This document shows, one piece after another, positions 46,073 through 55,841 of a stretch of DNA of 64,000 nt. Source of the DNA: Actinocrispum wychmicini (GTDB lineage: Bacteria; Actinomycetota; Actinomycetes; Mycobacteriales; Pseudonocardiaceae); assembly GCF_004345645.1 (NCBI RefSeq), contig NZ_SLWS01000002.1, positions 558,001 to 622,000 of the forward strand. Direction: 5' to 3'. The first letter of the stretch is position 1; each line of letters opens with the position of its first letter. The translations under genes and the position numbers were made by a program. A model generated the notes under the pieces. That model worked only from the letters and a program-made list of their open reading frames with translations, made no database searches and was not told the DNA's origin.

Positions 46073-48394
46073 CTACAGAACAGTCACCGTCCCCCGGCCG
46101 CCGTCGACCCGAACCTGGTCCCCGGTCGAGATCCGGGCGGTGGCGTTCCCGCATCCCACCACGGCCGGGATCCCCAACTCCCGAGCCACGATCGCGGCGT
46201 GCGACAGCGGCGCCCCCACATCGGTGACCACGGCGGCGGCCCGCGGAAACAGCGGCGTCCACCCGATGTTGGTCACCACGGTGACCAGGATCTCGCCCTG
46301 CCGCAACGCCTGTGCGTCCTCCACAGTGGACACGACACGGGCGGTCCCGGTGACCACCCCGCCCACCCCGGGGAAGCCACGGATGTCCCCGTCGGCCGGG
46401 GGCAGGAGGGCGGACGGGTCGAAGCGGCCCCGGATCAACGGCGGATACGGCGGCAGCGACCGGTAGTGGTCGTAGGCCGCCCGCCGCCCCGGCACCGAGG
46501 CCAACGCGCCTGTGTCCCCGGCCAACAGCGCCAGGATCTCATTGACACCAAGGAAGAACAGGTCGTCCCCGTGGCCGGTCAAGGCGCCGGCCCGAAGGAC
46601 GAACGCCCGGAACACCCAGAATGTCCGGACCATCTCCGAGCGGGACTGTTCCCGGGCGAGCGCGGTCGTCGCGGCCTTGGCCAGTTGGGCTTTGATCTTG
46701 GCTGCCTTACCAGGGAACCGCTGCTCAAGGCGGGCCCACGCCTCTGCGCGGGCGGAAGCCTGCCGGGACAGCAACTCTTCCGGCGAGCCGTCGAAGGCGT
46801 CCCGCTGCCGGTCGATCCACGCCGGGTCCTCGCCCGGCCGGGGCGCGGACAGTTCGTACTCGTCCGGACACCTGTGGCCCCAGTCCCGCACGTAGGCGTC
46901 ACGGGTCAGCGAGCCGCGTTTGAGCTGGGCCAGTCCGATCAGTGGGCCGAGGCTGGCCAGGTCCGCGCCGGCGCCGGTGAGCAGGGTGTTGGCGTCCGCC
47001 TCGCCGACCAGGTCGCGCAGGGCCGGCCCGAGTTTGGCCGCGCCGACCTGCCGGGCGCCCACGTCCAGGGTCTGGCAGTCCACCCGCAGCAGACTGTCCA
47101 CATCGGACCGCCACAACGCCAGCAGTGAATCCGTTGACGTACAGGCGGCGATCCGGTCCCGCAGCGAAGCACACCGAGCCGGGTTCGACGCGAGCAGGCG
47201 CGGCAGGTGACGGCGATATGCCCGGCCCTGCCTGACGAACAGCAAGGCCACCGGGAGCGCGGCCCGGACCAGCTTGAACCAGGACATCGGCAGCCGGGGG
47301 ACGTCGGCGGGGATGTGGCCGAAGGTCTGTTCGCTCGCCTGCCGGACGGCCTTGCCCATGCCGAAGGCGTTGGCCATGGCCATGGTGGTGGACAGGTTCA
47401 GGTAGAACCGGCCGCCGATGTTGCCGGACGTGGGGTGCCCGCCGATCGCCGGCATGGCCAACGCCTGGATCACCGACCAGGTGACGGGTGTCATCACCGA
47501 CGGCACGGCCTCGCTGACGTTCCCGTTGGTCCACAGGTAGTCGCCGAGCCGGGTGTCGTTCCACTCGGCGCGCGCCACCGGCAGGTTGGTGATCGGCCTG
47601 GCCTGCACGATGTACGGGCTCTCGTCGGCGACCGCCCATTCGATGTCCATCGGCACGCCGTAGAGGACTTCGATCCGCTCCCCCAACCGGGCCAGCTCAA
47701 CCGCTTGATCGGCGGTCAGCACCGGTGCGCCGCGCCGGTCGTCCGGAACCGGTTCCGCACGGGTCCCTTCGGGCGTCCGCACGGTCATCGCGGTCTTCTC
47801 GTGAATCGCGCTGCTGACCAGGGAACCACCTTTGTCTACAACGTACACATCAGGGGTGACGAGTCCACTGACGACCGTCTCACCCAGTCCCCAGTTCGCG
47901 TTGATCACCAGTTGATCACGATTTCCGGTCAGCGGGTCGGCGGTGAACAGCACGCCGGCCGCGTCCGCGGGCACCAACTCCTGAACCACGACCGCCATGG
48001 CCACATCGGACGAGACGCCATGTTCGGCGCGGTACGCGATAGCCCGTTCGGTCCACAGTGAATCCCAGCAGCGTCGAACCGCGGCCAGCAGCGCGTCGAA
48101 GCCGGTGATGTTCAGAAAAGAGTCGTGCTGACCTGCGAAAGACATGTCCGGCAGGTCCTCGGCGGTGGCCGAGGACCGCACCGCGACCGGTCCGCCCTGG
48201 TAGGCCGCGCGGATCGAAGCGACCACCTCGTCCGGACTGTCCCGGTAGGCCCGAAAAGCGTGTGTCGTGATGTGGAATCCCGGTGGGACGGGCAGTCCCG
48301 CCGCCGCCAGCCGGGCCAGTGACGCGCCCTTGCCCCCCGCGGTGGCCAGATCAGCCGCATCGTCGTCCAATCGGAGTACGTATGCGTTGCTCAT
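46073..48394 (-). CDS. PEP-utilising enzyme, rifampin phosphotransferase/PEP-synthase-like
   Basis: 773 residues. N-terminal ATP-grasp part: GGKGASLARLAAAGLPVPPG, VAVRSSATAEDLPDMSFAGQ; DPLTGNRDQLVINANWGLGE. C-terminal swivelling phosphohistidine domain: VTDVGAPLSHAAIVARELGIPAVVG (given in two parts: VTDVGAPLSHAAIV, ARELGIPAVVG), with the catalytic His. This is the PEP synthase/rifampin phosphotransferase (Rph) plan, shorter than the usual 840-870 residues. Rph inactivates rifamycins with ATP; relatives have other substrates, so resistance is only a suggestion. Convergent with the caspase gene, 2 bases between stops. Confidence 0.85.
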   Translation of the reverse strand: MSNAYVLRLDDDAADLATAGGKGASLARLAAAGLPVPPGFHITTHAFRAYRDSPDEVVASIRAAYQGGPVAVRSSATAEDLPDMSFAGQHDSFLNITGFDALLAAVRRCWDSLWTERAIAYRAEHGVSSDVAMAVVVQELVPADAAGVLFTADPLTGNRDQLVINANWGLGETVVSGLVTPDVYVVDKGGSLVSSAIHEKTAMTVRTPEGTRAEPVPDDRRGAPVLTADQAVELARLGERIEVLYGVPMDIEWAVADESPYIVQARPITNLPVARAEWNDTRLGDYLWTNGNVSEAVPSVMTPVTWSVIQALAMPAIGGHPTSGNIGGRFYLNLSTTMAMANAFGMGKAVRQASEQTFGHIPADVPRLPMSWFKLVRAALPVALLFVRQGRAYRRHLPRLLASNPARCASLRDRIAACTSTDSLLALWRSDVDSLLRVDCQTLDVGARQVGAAKLGPALRDLVGEADANTLLTGAGADLASLGPLIGLAQLKRGSLTRDAYVRDWGHRCPDEYELSAPRPGEDPAWIDRQRDAFDGSPEELLSRQASARAEAWARLEQRFPGKAAKIKAQLAKAATTALAREQSRSEMVRTFWVFRAFVLRAGALTGHGDDLFFLGVNEILALLAGDTGALASVPGRRAAYDHYRSLPPYPPLIRGRFDPSALLPPADGDIRGFPGVGGVVTGTARVVSTVEDAQALRQGEILVTVVTNIGWTPLFPRAAAVVTDVGAPLSHAAIVARELGIPAVVGCGNATARISTGDQVRVDGGRGTVTVL

Positions 48395-48968
48395 CTACCT
48401 ATGTTCGCACGGCTCGAACGCGAACTAGTCGGCAAACAGTTCACCTTAGGGTGACAATTCGGCCATCGTCTGAAGGTCATCTGACCTCGGCGAACGTGAC
48501 ACACTGAACCTATGTGACCAACCGTACGTAATCAGGTGTAACCCGGTTGGTACCTTTGCAGTAGCCGTTCAGGTACTTGCGGTGCTCGCTAGGCTGTCGG
48601 CCGGGAGGCGAAGGGTAAGGCGGGCTCATGGGCGCGGGCCACGGTTTGCCACGCGTTTACATGCGTGCGACCACTCGCAGCGATTTGAGTCCTTTACGTT
48701 CGCCAGGCAGCTGATCGTGAAGGGCTGGACGCATGTTGACCGGGCATTGTGACGTTCCGTGGTTCCGCCACTACGGAGCGAAGGCTCGACACGCTTGGCG
48801 TCCACTCGCATACACAGTCGCAAATGGACCCACAGCCAGCCGAAACGGTTACCCACACCCGTTTCATGCGTCAGCCGCATACTCCCAGTTAGTTAGTTTC
48901 CGTCGTTCCCCCCAGGTTTCCGCGAGCTGAATATCGGAACTCCCCACCCCGTCCCCCTGGAGTTCGTT
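48395..48968. other. long intergenic region before the ABC-transporter operon
   Basis: 574 bases with no supported gene. It should hold the PEP-enzyme promoter (minus strand) and the transporter promoter. A modest inverted repeat ACCAACCG/CGGTTGGT (48517-48524 and 48544-48551) is the only structure I noticed; its meaning is unclear. Confidence 0.5.
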
Positions 48969-49991
48969 GTGCGATCCCGTCCATACGGTCGGCTGATGAC
49001 CGCGGTGCTCTGCGCCGTCAGCCTGTTCGGCGTCACCGCCCTGTCCGCCTGCAGTTCGTCCACCGCATCGGCCGGTGGCGGCGGCGACAAGATCACCCTC
49101 GGGTTCTCCGCCTGGCCAGGCTGGTTCCCCTGGCAGGTCGCCGAGGAACAGGGGCTGTTCAAGAAGAACAACGTCAACATCGAGCTGAAGTACTTCGACA
49201 GCTACACCGACAGCATCAACGCCCTGTCCACCGGCGCCATCGACGGCAACAGCCAGACGCTGAACGACACGCTGGCGGCGGTGAGCGGTGGCGCCAAGGA
49301 AACCATCATCCTGGTCAACGACAACTCGACCGGCAACGACAAGATCATCGCCCGGGACGGCATCAACAGCATCGCCGACCTGAAGGGCAAGAAGGTGGCG
49401 GTCGAGCAGGGTCTGGTCGACCACTACCTGCTGCTGCTCGCCCTGCGCGAGGCCAACATGACCGAGAAGGACGTCCAGCTGGTGCCGATGGAGACCGGCG
49501 CGGCGGCCGCGGCGTTCAAGGGCGGCCAGGTCGACGCGGTCGGCGCGTTCCAGCCGTTCGCCGACACCGCGCTGAGCCGGCAGGGCAGCAAGGCGCTCGC
49601 CACGTCCGCGGAGTTCCCCGGTGCGATCCCGGACCACCTCGCGCTCAAGGCCGATCTGGTCAAGTCGAAGCCGCAACTGGCCCAGGCACTGGTGAACACC
49701 TGGTTCGACACCATCAAGTGGATCAAGGACAACAAGGACAAGGCCACCGAGATCATGGCCAAGCGCGGCGGCAGCACGGTCGAGGCCTACAAGGCGTTCG
49801 ACTCCGGCACGACGATCTTCACCCTGCAGCAGAACCTGGACGCGTTCACGCCGGGCACCACACCGGAACACCTGAACCACCAGGCACAGTCCGTTGTGGA
49901 CTTCATGATGAGCACCGGACTGACCCAGAAAGCGCCTTCGCTGGACGGGTTGTTCGACGACACGTTCGTCAAAGCGGTGCCCAAGTCATGA
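48969..49991 (+). CDS. NitT/TauT-family ABC transporter substrate-binding lipoprotein
   Basis: 340 residues. Lipoprotein signal with lipobox ALSAC (LFGVTALSACSSS), then ITLGFSAWPGWFPWQVAEEQ, typical of nitrate/sulfonate/taurine-type binding proteins. It captures the ligand outside the cell. The ligand is unknown; members bind nitrate, taurine, alkanesulfonates or aromatic acids. GTG at 48969 with GGAG upstream. First gene of a coupled transporter operon (ATGA to the permease). Confidence 0.88.
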   Translation: MRSRPYGRLMTAVLCAVSLFGVTALSACSSSTASAGGGGDKITLGFSAWPGWFPWQVAEEQGLFKKNNVNIELKYFDSYTDSINALSTGAIDGNSQTLNDTLAAVSGGAKETIILVNDNSTGNDKIIARDGINSIADLKGKKVAVEQGLVDHYLLLLALREANMTEKDVQLVPMETGAAAAAFKGGQVDAVGAFQPFADTALSRQGSKALATSAEFPGAIPDHLALKADLVKSKPQLAQALVNTWFDTIKWIKDNKDKATEIMAKRGGSTVEAYKAFDSGTTIFTLQQNLDAFTPGTTPEHLNHQAQSVVDFMMSTGLTQKAPSLDGLFDDTFVKAVPKS

Positions 49992-50899
49992 AACCGGTAG
50001 CGGTTGAGCACGAGGACCTGGCCGGCTGGGGCGTCAAAGCCCCGCCGGTCAGGTCCGCCCGACGAGACCGACAGGACTGGCGGCCGCTGCCGGAACGGCG
50101 GCGGCCGCGCAGGTCGCCGAAGCTGCTGCCGATCCGCACGCCGATCTCCGCGAAGGGCAAGTGGGTCCTGTACGTTCTGTCGTTCGCGATCCCGCTGGCG
50201 GCGTGGTTCGTGCTGAGCGAGGCCAAGATCCTTCCGCCGGAGTTCCTGCCGACGCCGGAGGCGACGTTCAGCAAGCTGGTCGAACTCGCCCAGTCGGGCC
50301 AGCTGTGGCCGAACCTGTGGGCCACGTCCGAGCGGGTCATCTACGGCTTCGCCATCGCGATCGTGATCTCCGTCCCGCTGGGATTCATGATGGGCACGTT
50401 CCAGGCCGCCCAGGCGCTGTTCGAACCCATCATCAGCCTGGTGCGGTATCTGCCGGTGCCCGCGTTCATCCCACTGCTGATCATCTGGCTCAACAGCGTG
50501 GACGAGCCGCCGAAGATCGCACTGATCGCGCTCGCCGTGGTGTTCTTCAACACATTCATGATCGCGGACGTGGTCAAGTCGGTGCCGATGCCGATGATCA
50601 ACGTGTCGTACACGCTCGGTGCCCGGCGCGGGGAGGTGCTGCGCAGGGTGATCCTGCCGCACGCGCTGCCCGGCATGATCGACGCGATCCGGGTCAACCT
50701 CGCGGCCGCGTGGAACTTCGTGATCGTCGCCGAGGAGGTCAACGCGGCCACCGGCCTCGGCCACGAGATCATGCAAGCCCAGCGTTTCCTGCGGACCAAC
50801 GAGATCTTCGCGGTCCTGATCGTGATCGGACTGGTGGGCCTCGTCCTCGACGTGGCCTTGCGCTTGCTTCGCGGCCGTGTGGGACGGTGGGTGGTATGA
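49988..50899 (+). CDS. ABC transporter permease (NitT/TauT family)
   Basis: 303 residues. About six membrane helices begin after residue 58 (WVLYVLSFAIPLAAWFVL), preceded by a basic Arg-rich cytoplasmic N terminus of about 55 residues, longer than usual. The permease coupling motif is VSYTLGARRGEVLRRVILPH (EAA loop). ATG at 49988 overlaps the binding-protein stop (ATGA) and its own stop overlaps the ATPase start. Confidence 0.9.
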   Translation: MKPVAVEHEDLAGWGVKAPPVRSARRDRQDWRPLPERRRPRRSPKLLPIRTPISAKGKWVLYVLSFAIPLAAWFVLSEAKILPPEFLPTPEATFSKLVELAQSGQLWPNLWATSERVIYGFAIAIVISVPLGFMMGTFQAAQALFEPIISLVRYLPVPAFIPLLIIWLNSVDEPPKIALIALAVVFFNTFMIADVVKSVPMPMINVSYTLGARRGEVLRRVILPHALPGMIDAIRVNLAAAWNFVIVAEEVNAATGLGHEIMQAQRFLRTNEIFAVLIVIGLVGLVLDVALRLLRGRVGRWVV

Positions 50900-51681
50900 G
50901 CGACACCCTCCTGGAGCTACGCGGAGTGAGCAGGGCGTTCACTGTCCGCGGCAAGACGGTCCAGGCCCTTGAGGACATCGACCTCGTTGTCCCGCAAGGA
51001 GAGTTCCTGTGCGTGGTCGGCGCGAGCGGATCCGGCAAGTCCACCATGTTGTCGCTGGTGGCGGGTTTGGACACACCCACTCAGGGTGAGGTGCTCGTCG
51101 ACGACGCCCCGGTGATCGGCCCCGGACCGGACCGCGGTCTGGTTCCACAGGCCGGGACGCTCTATCCCTGGCGGACAGTGGAACGTAACGTCGCCTTCGG
51201 ACTCGAACTGCTGTCGGTGAGCGCGGCCGAACGGGCCAGGCGCGTGGACTGGTACCTGGCCGAGACCGGGCTCACCGAGTTCCGGCGGTCGTTGCCGCGG
51301 CAACTGTCCGGCGGGCAGCAGCAACGGGTCGCGATCGCCCGCGCGCTCGCGTGCGAGCCCGAGGTGCTGCTGCTCGACGAACCGTTCGGCGCACTGGACG
51401 TGCAGACCAAAGAGGACATGCAGGTGCTGATCCGGCAGATCTGGCTGGACACCGGCACGACCGTGCTGATGGTCACGCACGACGTGGAGGAGGCCGTGTT
51501 CCTCGGCCAGCGCGTGGTCGTCCTCGCGTCGCACCCGGGCCGGATCGCCGCCGAGATCAACGTCGAGCTGCCCGCCGACCGGGATTTGAGGGTCAAACGC
51601 ACGCCCGAGTTCCTCGAGCTTCGCGCCACCATCGAAGATCTCGTCCGAGCCCAGCACCGCAAGGCCGCGGCGGCCGGGTGA
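50896..51681 (+). CDS. ABC transporter ATP-binding protein (NitT/TauT family)
   Basis: 261 residues. Walker A GASGSGKST, Q-loop LVPQAGTLYPWRTV, signature LSGGQQQRVAIARAL, Walker B LLLDEPFGALD and switch His VMVTHDVEEAVF (MVTHDVEEA). All ATPase motifs are intact. ATG at 50896 overlaps the permease stop (ATGA). The stop is 20 bases before the CvnA-like gene, so the transporter and the conservon may form one transcript. Confidence 0.93.
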   Translation: MSDTLLELRGVSRAFTVRGKTVQALEDIDLVVPQGEFLCVVGASGSGKSTMLSLVAGLDTPTQGEVLVDDAPVIGPGPDRGLVPQAGTLYPWRTVERNVAFGLELLSVSAAERARRVDWYLAETGLTEFRRSLPRQLSGGQQQRVAIARALACEPEVLLLDEPFGALDVQTKEDMQVLIRQIWLDTGTTVLMVTHDVEEAVFLGQRVVVLASHPGRIAAEINVELPADRDLRVKRTPEFLELRATIEDLVRAQHRKAAAAG

Positions 51682-51701
51682 CAAGGAGGAGGTGAGTCGG
51701 C

Positions 51702-54434
51702 GTGAAGCACGTACGTAGGGGAGCGGGGAAGCGCAGCCTGCAGAGCAAGACTCTGCTGGGCCGGTTACGCATCCGCAGCAAGCTGAACCTGCTCCTGGGC
51801 CTGCCGTTGGCCGCGGTGCTGCTGGTGGCGACCCCGTTCGTGATCACCCAGGCCAGCAGCGCGGCCTCCGCGCAGGTGACCGCGGACGCCGCGGGCAACA
51901 CGCGTGAGCTGGGCGGTCTGATCTGGGAACTGCAGCGTGAGCGGCTGCTCACCGCTGCCTACATCGCGTCGCCGCACAGCGACCCCGGGCAGATGCAGAA
52001 GCAGCAGCGCAAGGTCGACGACACCGTCGCCCAGGTGCGCGCGTCCCTCGGCACGGGCATCTCCGACGAGTTGACCTCCGCGCTCGCGCGGCTCGGCTCG
52101 TTGCCCGAGGTGCGACAGAACGCGCTGCGCCGCGGCATCGCGCCTGACGTCGTGGCACGGACGTACCACGCGATGGTCGACGCGATCATCGGCAGCCTCC
52201 GGCTGGTAGCGCAGCAGACGTCGGACGCGGCGGGTACGCGGCAGCTGACCGCCCTGGACGCGTTGCTGCACGCCAACGAGTTCGGCGAGCTGCGCGGCAT
52301 GGCGTTCATCGCGACCGCGGTGAACAAGCAGGCCGGGCAGAAGCTGCTCGACGACTGCGGCGCACAGGCCGCCCTGTTCGTGGAACGGTTCGTGCAGCAG
52401 GCCGACGTCGAACACGCCGGCCTTGAGGTGTCCGTGGTGGAAGGCGACACCGGCCGGGCCGTGGAAGCCCTGCAGGGCTCCTTGCCGGACCCGAAGAGCA
52501 GCTCGGCGGTCGAGGCGTACGCCTCGACGGCGCTCAACACGGTCAGCTCACAGTCGGGCCTGCGGCGAACCGTCCAGGACCGCGTGACGAGCCAGATCAC
52601 CGACGCCGCGACCAGCCGAGCGGACAGCGCGGCCACCCTCGCGTGGCTGATCGGTGGCGGTGCCGCCGGGTTGTTCGCCCTGGTGCTGTTGCTGTCGGTG
52701 GTGGTGAGCCGCTCGATCGCGTCGCCGCTGCGGAAGCTGACCGACGCGGCCACGTCCGTCGCCGACCTCGCCGAGACCGAACTGGTCCGGGTCAGCGACA
52801 CCGAGGAAGGTGTCGTCGAACAGGCACCGGTGCGGCTCGCGGAGATCGAGGTCAACACCGCGGACGAGCTGGGCCAGCTGGCGGTGGCGTTCAACCGCGT
52901 GCAGTCGACCGCGTCCGGACTGGTCGAACGGCAGGCGGTCACCCGGCGCAACGTGAGTCTGATGTTCGCCAACGTCGCCCAGCGCACCCAGAACCTGGTG
53001 GGCCGCCAGCTCGCCCTGGTCGACGAGCTGGAACGCAACGAGCAGGACTCCCGGCTGCTGGCCAGCCTCTACCGGCTGGACCACCTGTCCACCCGCCTGC
53101 GCCGCAACGCCGACAACCTGCTCGTGGTCGCCGGCAGCCGCGAGGAGAACGTGCTGGGCAGCCCGATCCAGCTGGCCACCGCGCTGCGGTCGGCACTGGC
53201 CGAGATCGAGGACTACCAACGGGTCCGGATCAGCGACATGCCCGAGGTCACACTGTCCTCGGTGATGGGCACCGACCTGGTGCTGCTGTTCGCGGAACTG
53301 CTGGAGAACGCGGCGTCGTTCTCGCCGCCGGACACGTTCGTGGAGGTCTCGACCGCGTTCGGGGCCGACGGCTCGTGCGTGGTGATCATCGTGGACCACG
53401 GCATCGGGATGAAGCCGCCGCGACTGGCCGAGGAGAACCAGCGGCTGGTCGAACGTGAACGCCTGGACGTGGCCCCGACGAGTGTGCTCGGGCTGTTCGT
53501 GGTCGGCCGGCTGGCCCGCCGGCACATGTTGAACGTCATGCTGGTGCCGACGCCGAGCGGCGGCATCACCGCGCGGGTCACCATGCCGCCCACGTCGTTC
53601 TCGCGGCCGATGGCGGCGGTGCTGACCGAGCCCGAGCTGCCGGCGCCGATGCCGGTGCAGGAACCCATGCCGCTGCCCGCGGCCCTGCCGCCGGTCGCGC
53701 CCCCGCCTGGCCGGCTGCCGGTGCCGGACGTCCCGTCCGTCGCGATCCCGCCGGCCCGGCACACGGCCGGATTCGCGTGGTTCCCGGCGTTCGAGAGCCA
53801 GGACGGCTGGCAGTCGCCCGCGCCCGCGTTCCACACCGGCGAGCAGCCCGTGATCCGGTCCCCCAAGCCGGCCTCGGAACCAGTTGCCGTGTCCGGCAAC
53901 GGCAACAGGCAGGCAGCGGGCCACATGGGCGGCAGGCTCGGCCCGAACGACGGCGAGAGCCGCAGCGGTCTGCGCCGCCGGGTGGCCGGGGCGCAGCTGC
54001 CCGGTGCCGCCACGGTCCCCACCCCGACGGAGTCCGTGCCGGCGCCCCCGCCGCCACCGGCCCGGCACGCACAACACGACCCGGTTGCGGCGCGCGACGC
54101 GTTCGACGGTTTCCAGACCGCCTTCGCGAACGTGGCCGCCACACCGGAAGTCACCCCGCCACCGGCCGAGCCGGCGCCACCAACGGAACCCGAGCCGGTT
54201 CCCGCGGCGCAGGCACAGGTCCCGGCGGAGCGAGCAGGCTTGTCCCGGCGGATCCCGGGAGCCAACCTCGCACCAGGCTTGCGCTCGCGAGCCATCAGCC
54301 AACCGTCCGCCCGGCCGACCGCACCGCCGATGCGACTGCGGGACCCGGCCTCCGACCGGGCGTCGTTCGACGCGTTCAGTAGTGGTTTCGCACGCGCCGT
54401 TGACAGTGATCCAACGAAAGAGAGCACTCGATGA
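51702..54434 (+). CDS. cvnA: conservon CvnA-like sensor histidine-kinase-related protein with NIT-type sensor
   Basis: 910 residues. Signal anchor LNLLLGLPLAAVLLVATPFV, an extracellular nitrate/nitrite-sensing (NIT)-type helical domain (about residues 60-300), a second membrane helix (LIGGGAAGLFALVLLLSVVV), HAMP, then a kinase-like ATPase (LFAELLENAASFSPPDTFVE, VDHGIGM) and a long Pro-rich C-terminal tail from about 630. This is the CvnA plan of Streptomyces conservons, membrane complexes resembling eukaryotic G-protein receptors. GTG at 51702 follows AAGGAGGAGG. Confidence 0.9.
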   Translation: MKHVRRGAGKRSLQSKTLLGRLRIRSKLNLLLGLPLAAVLLVATPFVITQASSAASAQVTADAAGNTRELGGLIWELQRERLLTAAYIASPHSDPGQMQKQQRKVDDTVAQVRASLGTGISDELTSALARLGSLPEVRQNALRRGIAPDVVARTYHAMVDAIIGSLRLVAQQTSDAAGTRQLTALDALLHANEFGELRGMAFIATAVNKQAGQKLLDDCGAQAALFVERFVQQADVEHAGLEVSVVEGDTGRAVEALQGSLPDPKSSSAVEAYASTALNTVSSQSGLRRTVQDRVTSQITDAATSRADSAATLAWLIGGGAAGLFALVLLLSVVVSRSIASPLRKLTDAATSVADLAETELVRVSDTEEGVVEQAPVRLAEIEVNTADELGQLAVAFNRVQSTASGLVERQAVTRRNVSLMFANVAQRTQNLVGRQLALVDELERNEQDSRLLASLYRLDHLSTRLRRNADNLLVVAGSREENVLGSPIQLATALRSALAEIEDYQRVRISDMPEVTLSSVMGTDLVLLFAELLENAASFSPPDTFVEVSTAFGADGSCVVIIVDHGIGMKPPRLAEENQRLVERERLDVAPTSVLGLFVVGRLARRHMLNVMLVPTPSGGITARVTMPPTSFSRPMAAVLTEPELPAPMPVQEPMPLPAALPPVAPPPGRLPVPDVPSVAIPPARHTAGFAWFPAFESQDGWQSPAPAFHTGEQPVIRSPKPASEPVAVSGNGNRQAAGHMGGRLGPNDGESRSGLRRRVAGAQLPGAATVPTPTESVPAPPPPPARHAQHDPVAARDAFDGFQTAFANVAATPEVTPPPAEPAPPTEPEPVPAAQAQVPAERAGLSRRIPGANLAPGLRSRAISQPSARPTAPPMRLRDPASDRASFDAFSSGFARAVDSDPTKESTR

Positions 54435-54859
54435 CCATGTCCGGAGTCAGCACCGAGGCCCAGAACTTCAACTGGCTCGTGAGCCGCTTCGCACAGGGCA
54501 CCGCTGGGGCGATCGCGGCCATCGCCGTGTCCGCCGACGGACTGCTGATCGCCATGTCGCAGGATCTGGCCAGGCACAACGCGGACCGGCTGGCCGCGAT
54601 CGCGTCGGCCATGCTCGGACTGGCCAACGGGGTGGCCGACGCGCATCCGCTCGGCCAGCCCGACAAGATCATCATTGAGCTGGAGCGGGGCTACCTGCTC
54701 GTGTGCACGATCAGCATCGGCTGCTCGCTGGGTGTGCTGGCGTCCAAGCAGGCCAGCCTCGGGACGATCGCGTACGAGATGGCGATGTTCGCCAACCGGG
54801 CCAGCTCCGTGCTGACCCCGGCGCTGATCGAGGAGCTCAAGAACTCCGTTGGGCAGTAA
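54431..54859 (+). CDS. cvnB: conservon CvnB, roadblock/LC7 protein
   Basis: 142 residues of the roadblock/LC7 family (NFNWLVSRFAQGTAGAIAAI, GLLIAMSQDLARHNADRLAA, GYLLVCTISIGCSLGVLASK). Roadblock proteins regulate small GTPases, here probably CvnD. ATG at 54431 overlaps the cvnA stop (ATGA). Confidence 0.92.
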   Translation: MTMSGVSTEAQNFNWLVSRFAQGTAGAIAAIAVSADGLLIAMSQDLARHNADRLAAIASAMLGLANGVADAHPLGQPDKIIIELERGYLLVCTISIGCSLGVLASKQASLGTIAYEMAMFANRASSVLTPALIEELKNSVGQ

Positions 54860-54868
54860 GGAGTCCCG

Positions 54869-55231
54869 ATGACCGGTCCTGCTGATGAGAAAGATGTGAC
54901 GTTACTGCGGCCGTACCTGATGACGTCCGGCCGCTCCGCCCCGGTGGACCACACGATCGAGATCGAGGCGCAGGTGGTCACCAGCGCCCTCGGCGCGGCA
55001 TCGCACCCACAGCTGAACTTCGAACGCCGCGACATCGTCTCGTTGTGTCGCACGAACATGTCCGTGGCGGAGATCGCGGCCATGCTCAAGATCCACATCG
55101 GGGTGGCCAGGGTGCTGGTCGCCGACCTCGCGGCACTCGGCTACCTGGTGGTCCGACGCCCCGACACCGACCTCCCCAAGGACCTCCGCATGATTGAAAG
55201 GGTCATCCGTGGACTCGAAGCCATCCGCTGA
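54869..55231 (+). CDS. cvnC: conservon CvnC, DUF742 protein
   Basis: 120 residues of the DUF742 family: LLRPYLMTSGRSAPVDHTI near the N terminus, a helix-turn-helix-like centre (MSVAEIAAMLKIHIGVARVL) and the conserved end LGYLVVRRPDTDLPKDLRMI. It is the third member of every conservon. Nine bases follow the cvnB stop; its 3' end overlaps cvnD by 23 bases. Confidence 0.92.
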   Translation: MTGPADEKDVTLLRPYLMTSGRSAPVDHTIEIEAQVVTSALGAASHPQLNFERRDIVSLCRTNMSVAEIAAMLKIHIGVARVLVADLAALGYLVVRRPDTDLPKDLRMIERVIRGLEAIR

Positions 55232-55811
55232 GCCGCTGGGCGGCAGCCGCAAGCCGCCGACACCGGTCAAGATCGTCATCGCGGGAGGCTTCGGCGTCGG
55301 CAAAACCACCGCGGTGGCAGCCATCTCGGAGATCCCCCCACTGCGCACCGAAGCGGCGATCACCTCGGTGGGCGCCGAGGTCGACCGCCCCGGCCACACC
55401 CCCGGCAAGACCACCACCACGGTCGCGCTGGACTTCGGCTGCATCACCATCGACGAGGACGTGAAGCTCTACCTGTTCGGCACCCCCGGCCAGGACCGGT
55501 TCGGCTTCATGTGGCACGACCTCGTGGTCGGCGCGCTCGGCGCACTGGTCATCGTGGACACCCGCAGGCTGGACGACTGCTACCCGGCAGTGGACTACTT
55601 CGAGAAGGCCGGCGTCCCGTTCGTGGTGGCGGTGAACAAGTTCGACGGGATGCTCAGCCACGAACTGAACGACGTCCGCTGGGCCCTCGCGGTCTCCGAC
55701 GACGTCCCACTCGTGACGTTCGACGCCCGGATCAAACTGTCCGTCCGAGACGCCCTGCTCGCCGTACTCCGCAAGTCCTTCGACCGAGCCAGGACCCGCG
55801 CGATGAGCTAG
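55209..55811 (+). CDS. cvnD: conservon CvnD, small GTPase
   Basis: 200 residues. GTPase motifs: P-loop AGGFGVGKTTAV, DFGCITIDED, switch II LFGTPGQDRFGFMW, and NKFD for guanine. GTG at 55209 is preferred because GAAAGG stands about 7 bases upstream; TTG 55194 is an in-frame alternative. Completes the cvnABCD set. Confidence 0.92.
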   Translation: MDSKPSAEPLGGSRKPPTPVKIVIAGGFGVGKTTAVAAISEIPPLRTEAAITSVGAEVDRPGHTPGKTTTTVALDFGCITIDEDVKLYLFGTPGQDRFGFMWHDLVVGALGALVIVDTRRLDDCYPAVDYFEKAGVPFVVAVNKFDGMLSHELNDVRWALAVSDDVPLVTFDARIKLSVRDALLAVLRKSFDRARTRAMS

Positions 55812-55841
55812 CTCAAGGCGGCGACACCCCCCACCTTGCCA

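Noticed and set aside
48517..48551. ACCAACCG/CGGTTGGT inverted repeat
   Set aside because: Only 8 bp and in a long promoter region; too weak to call.
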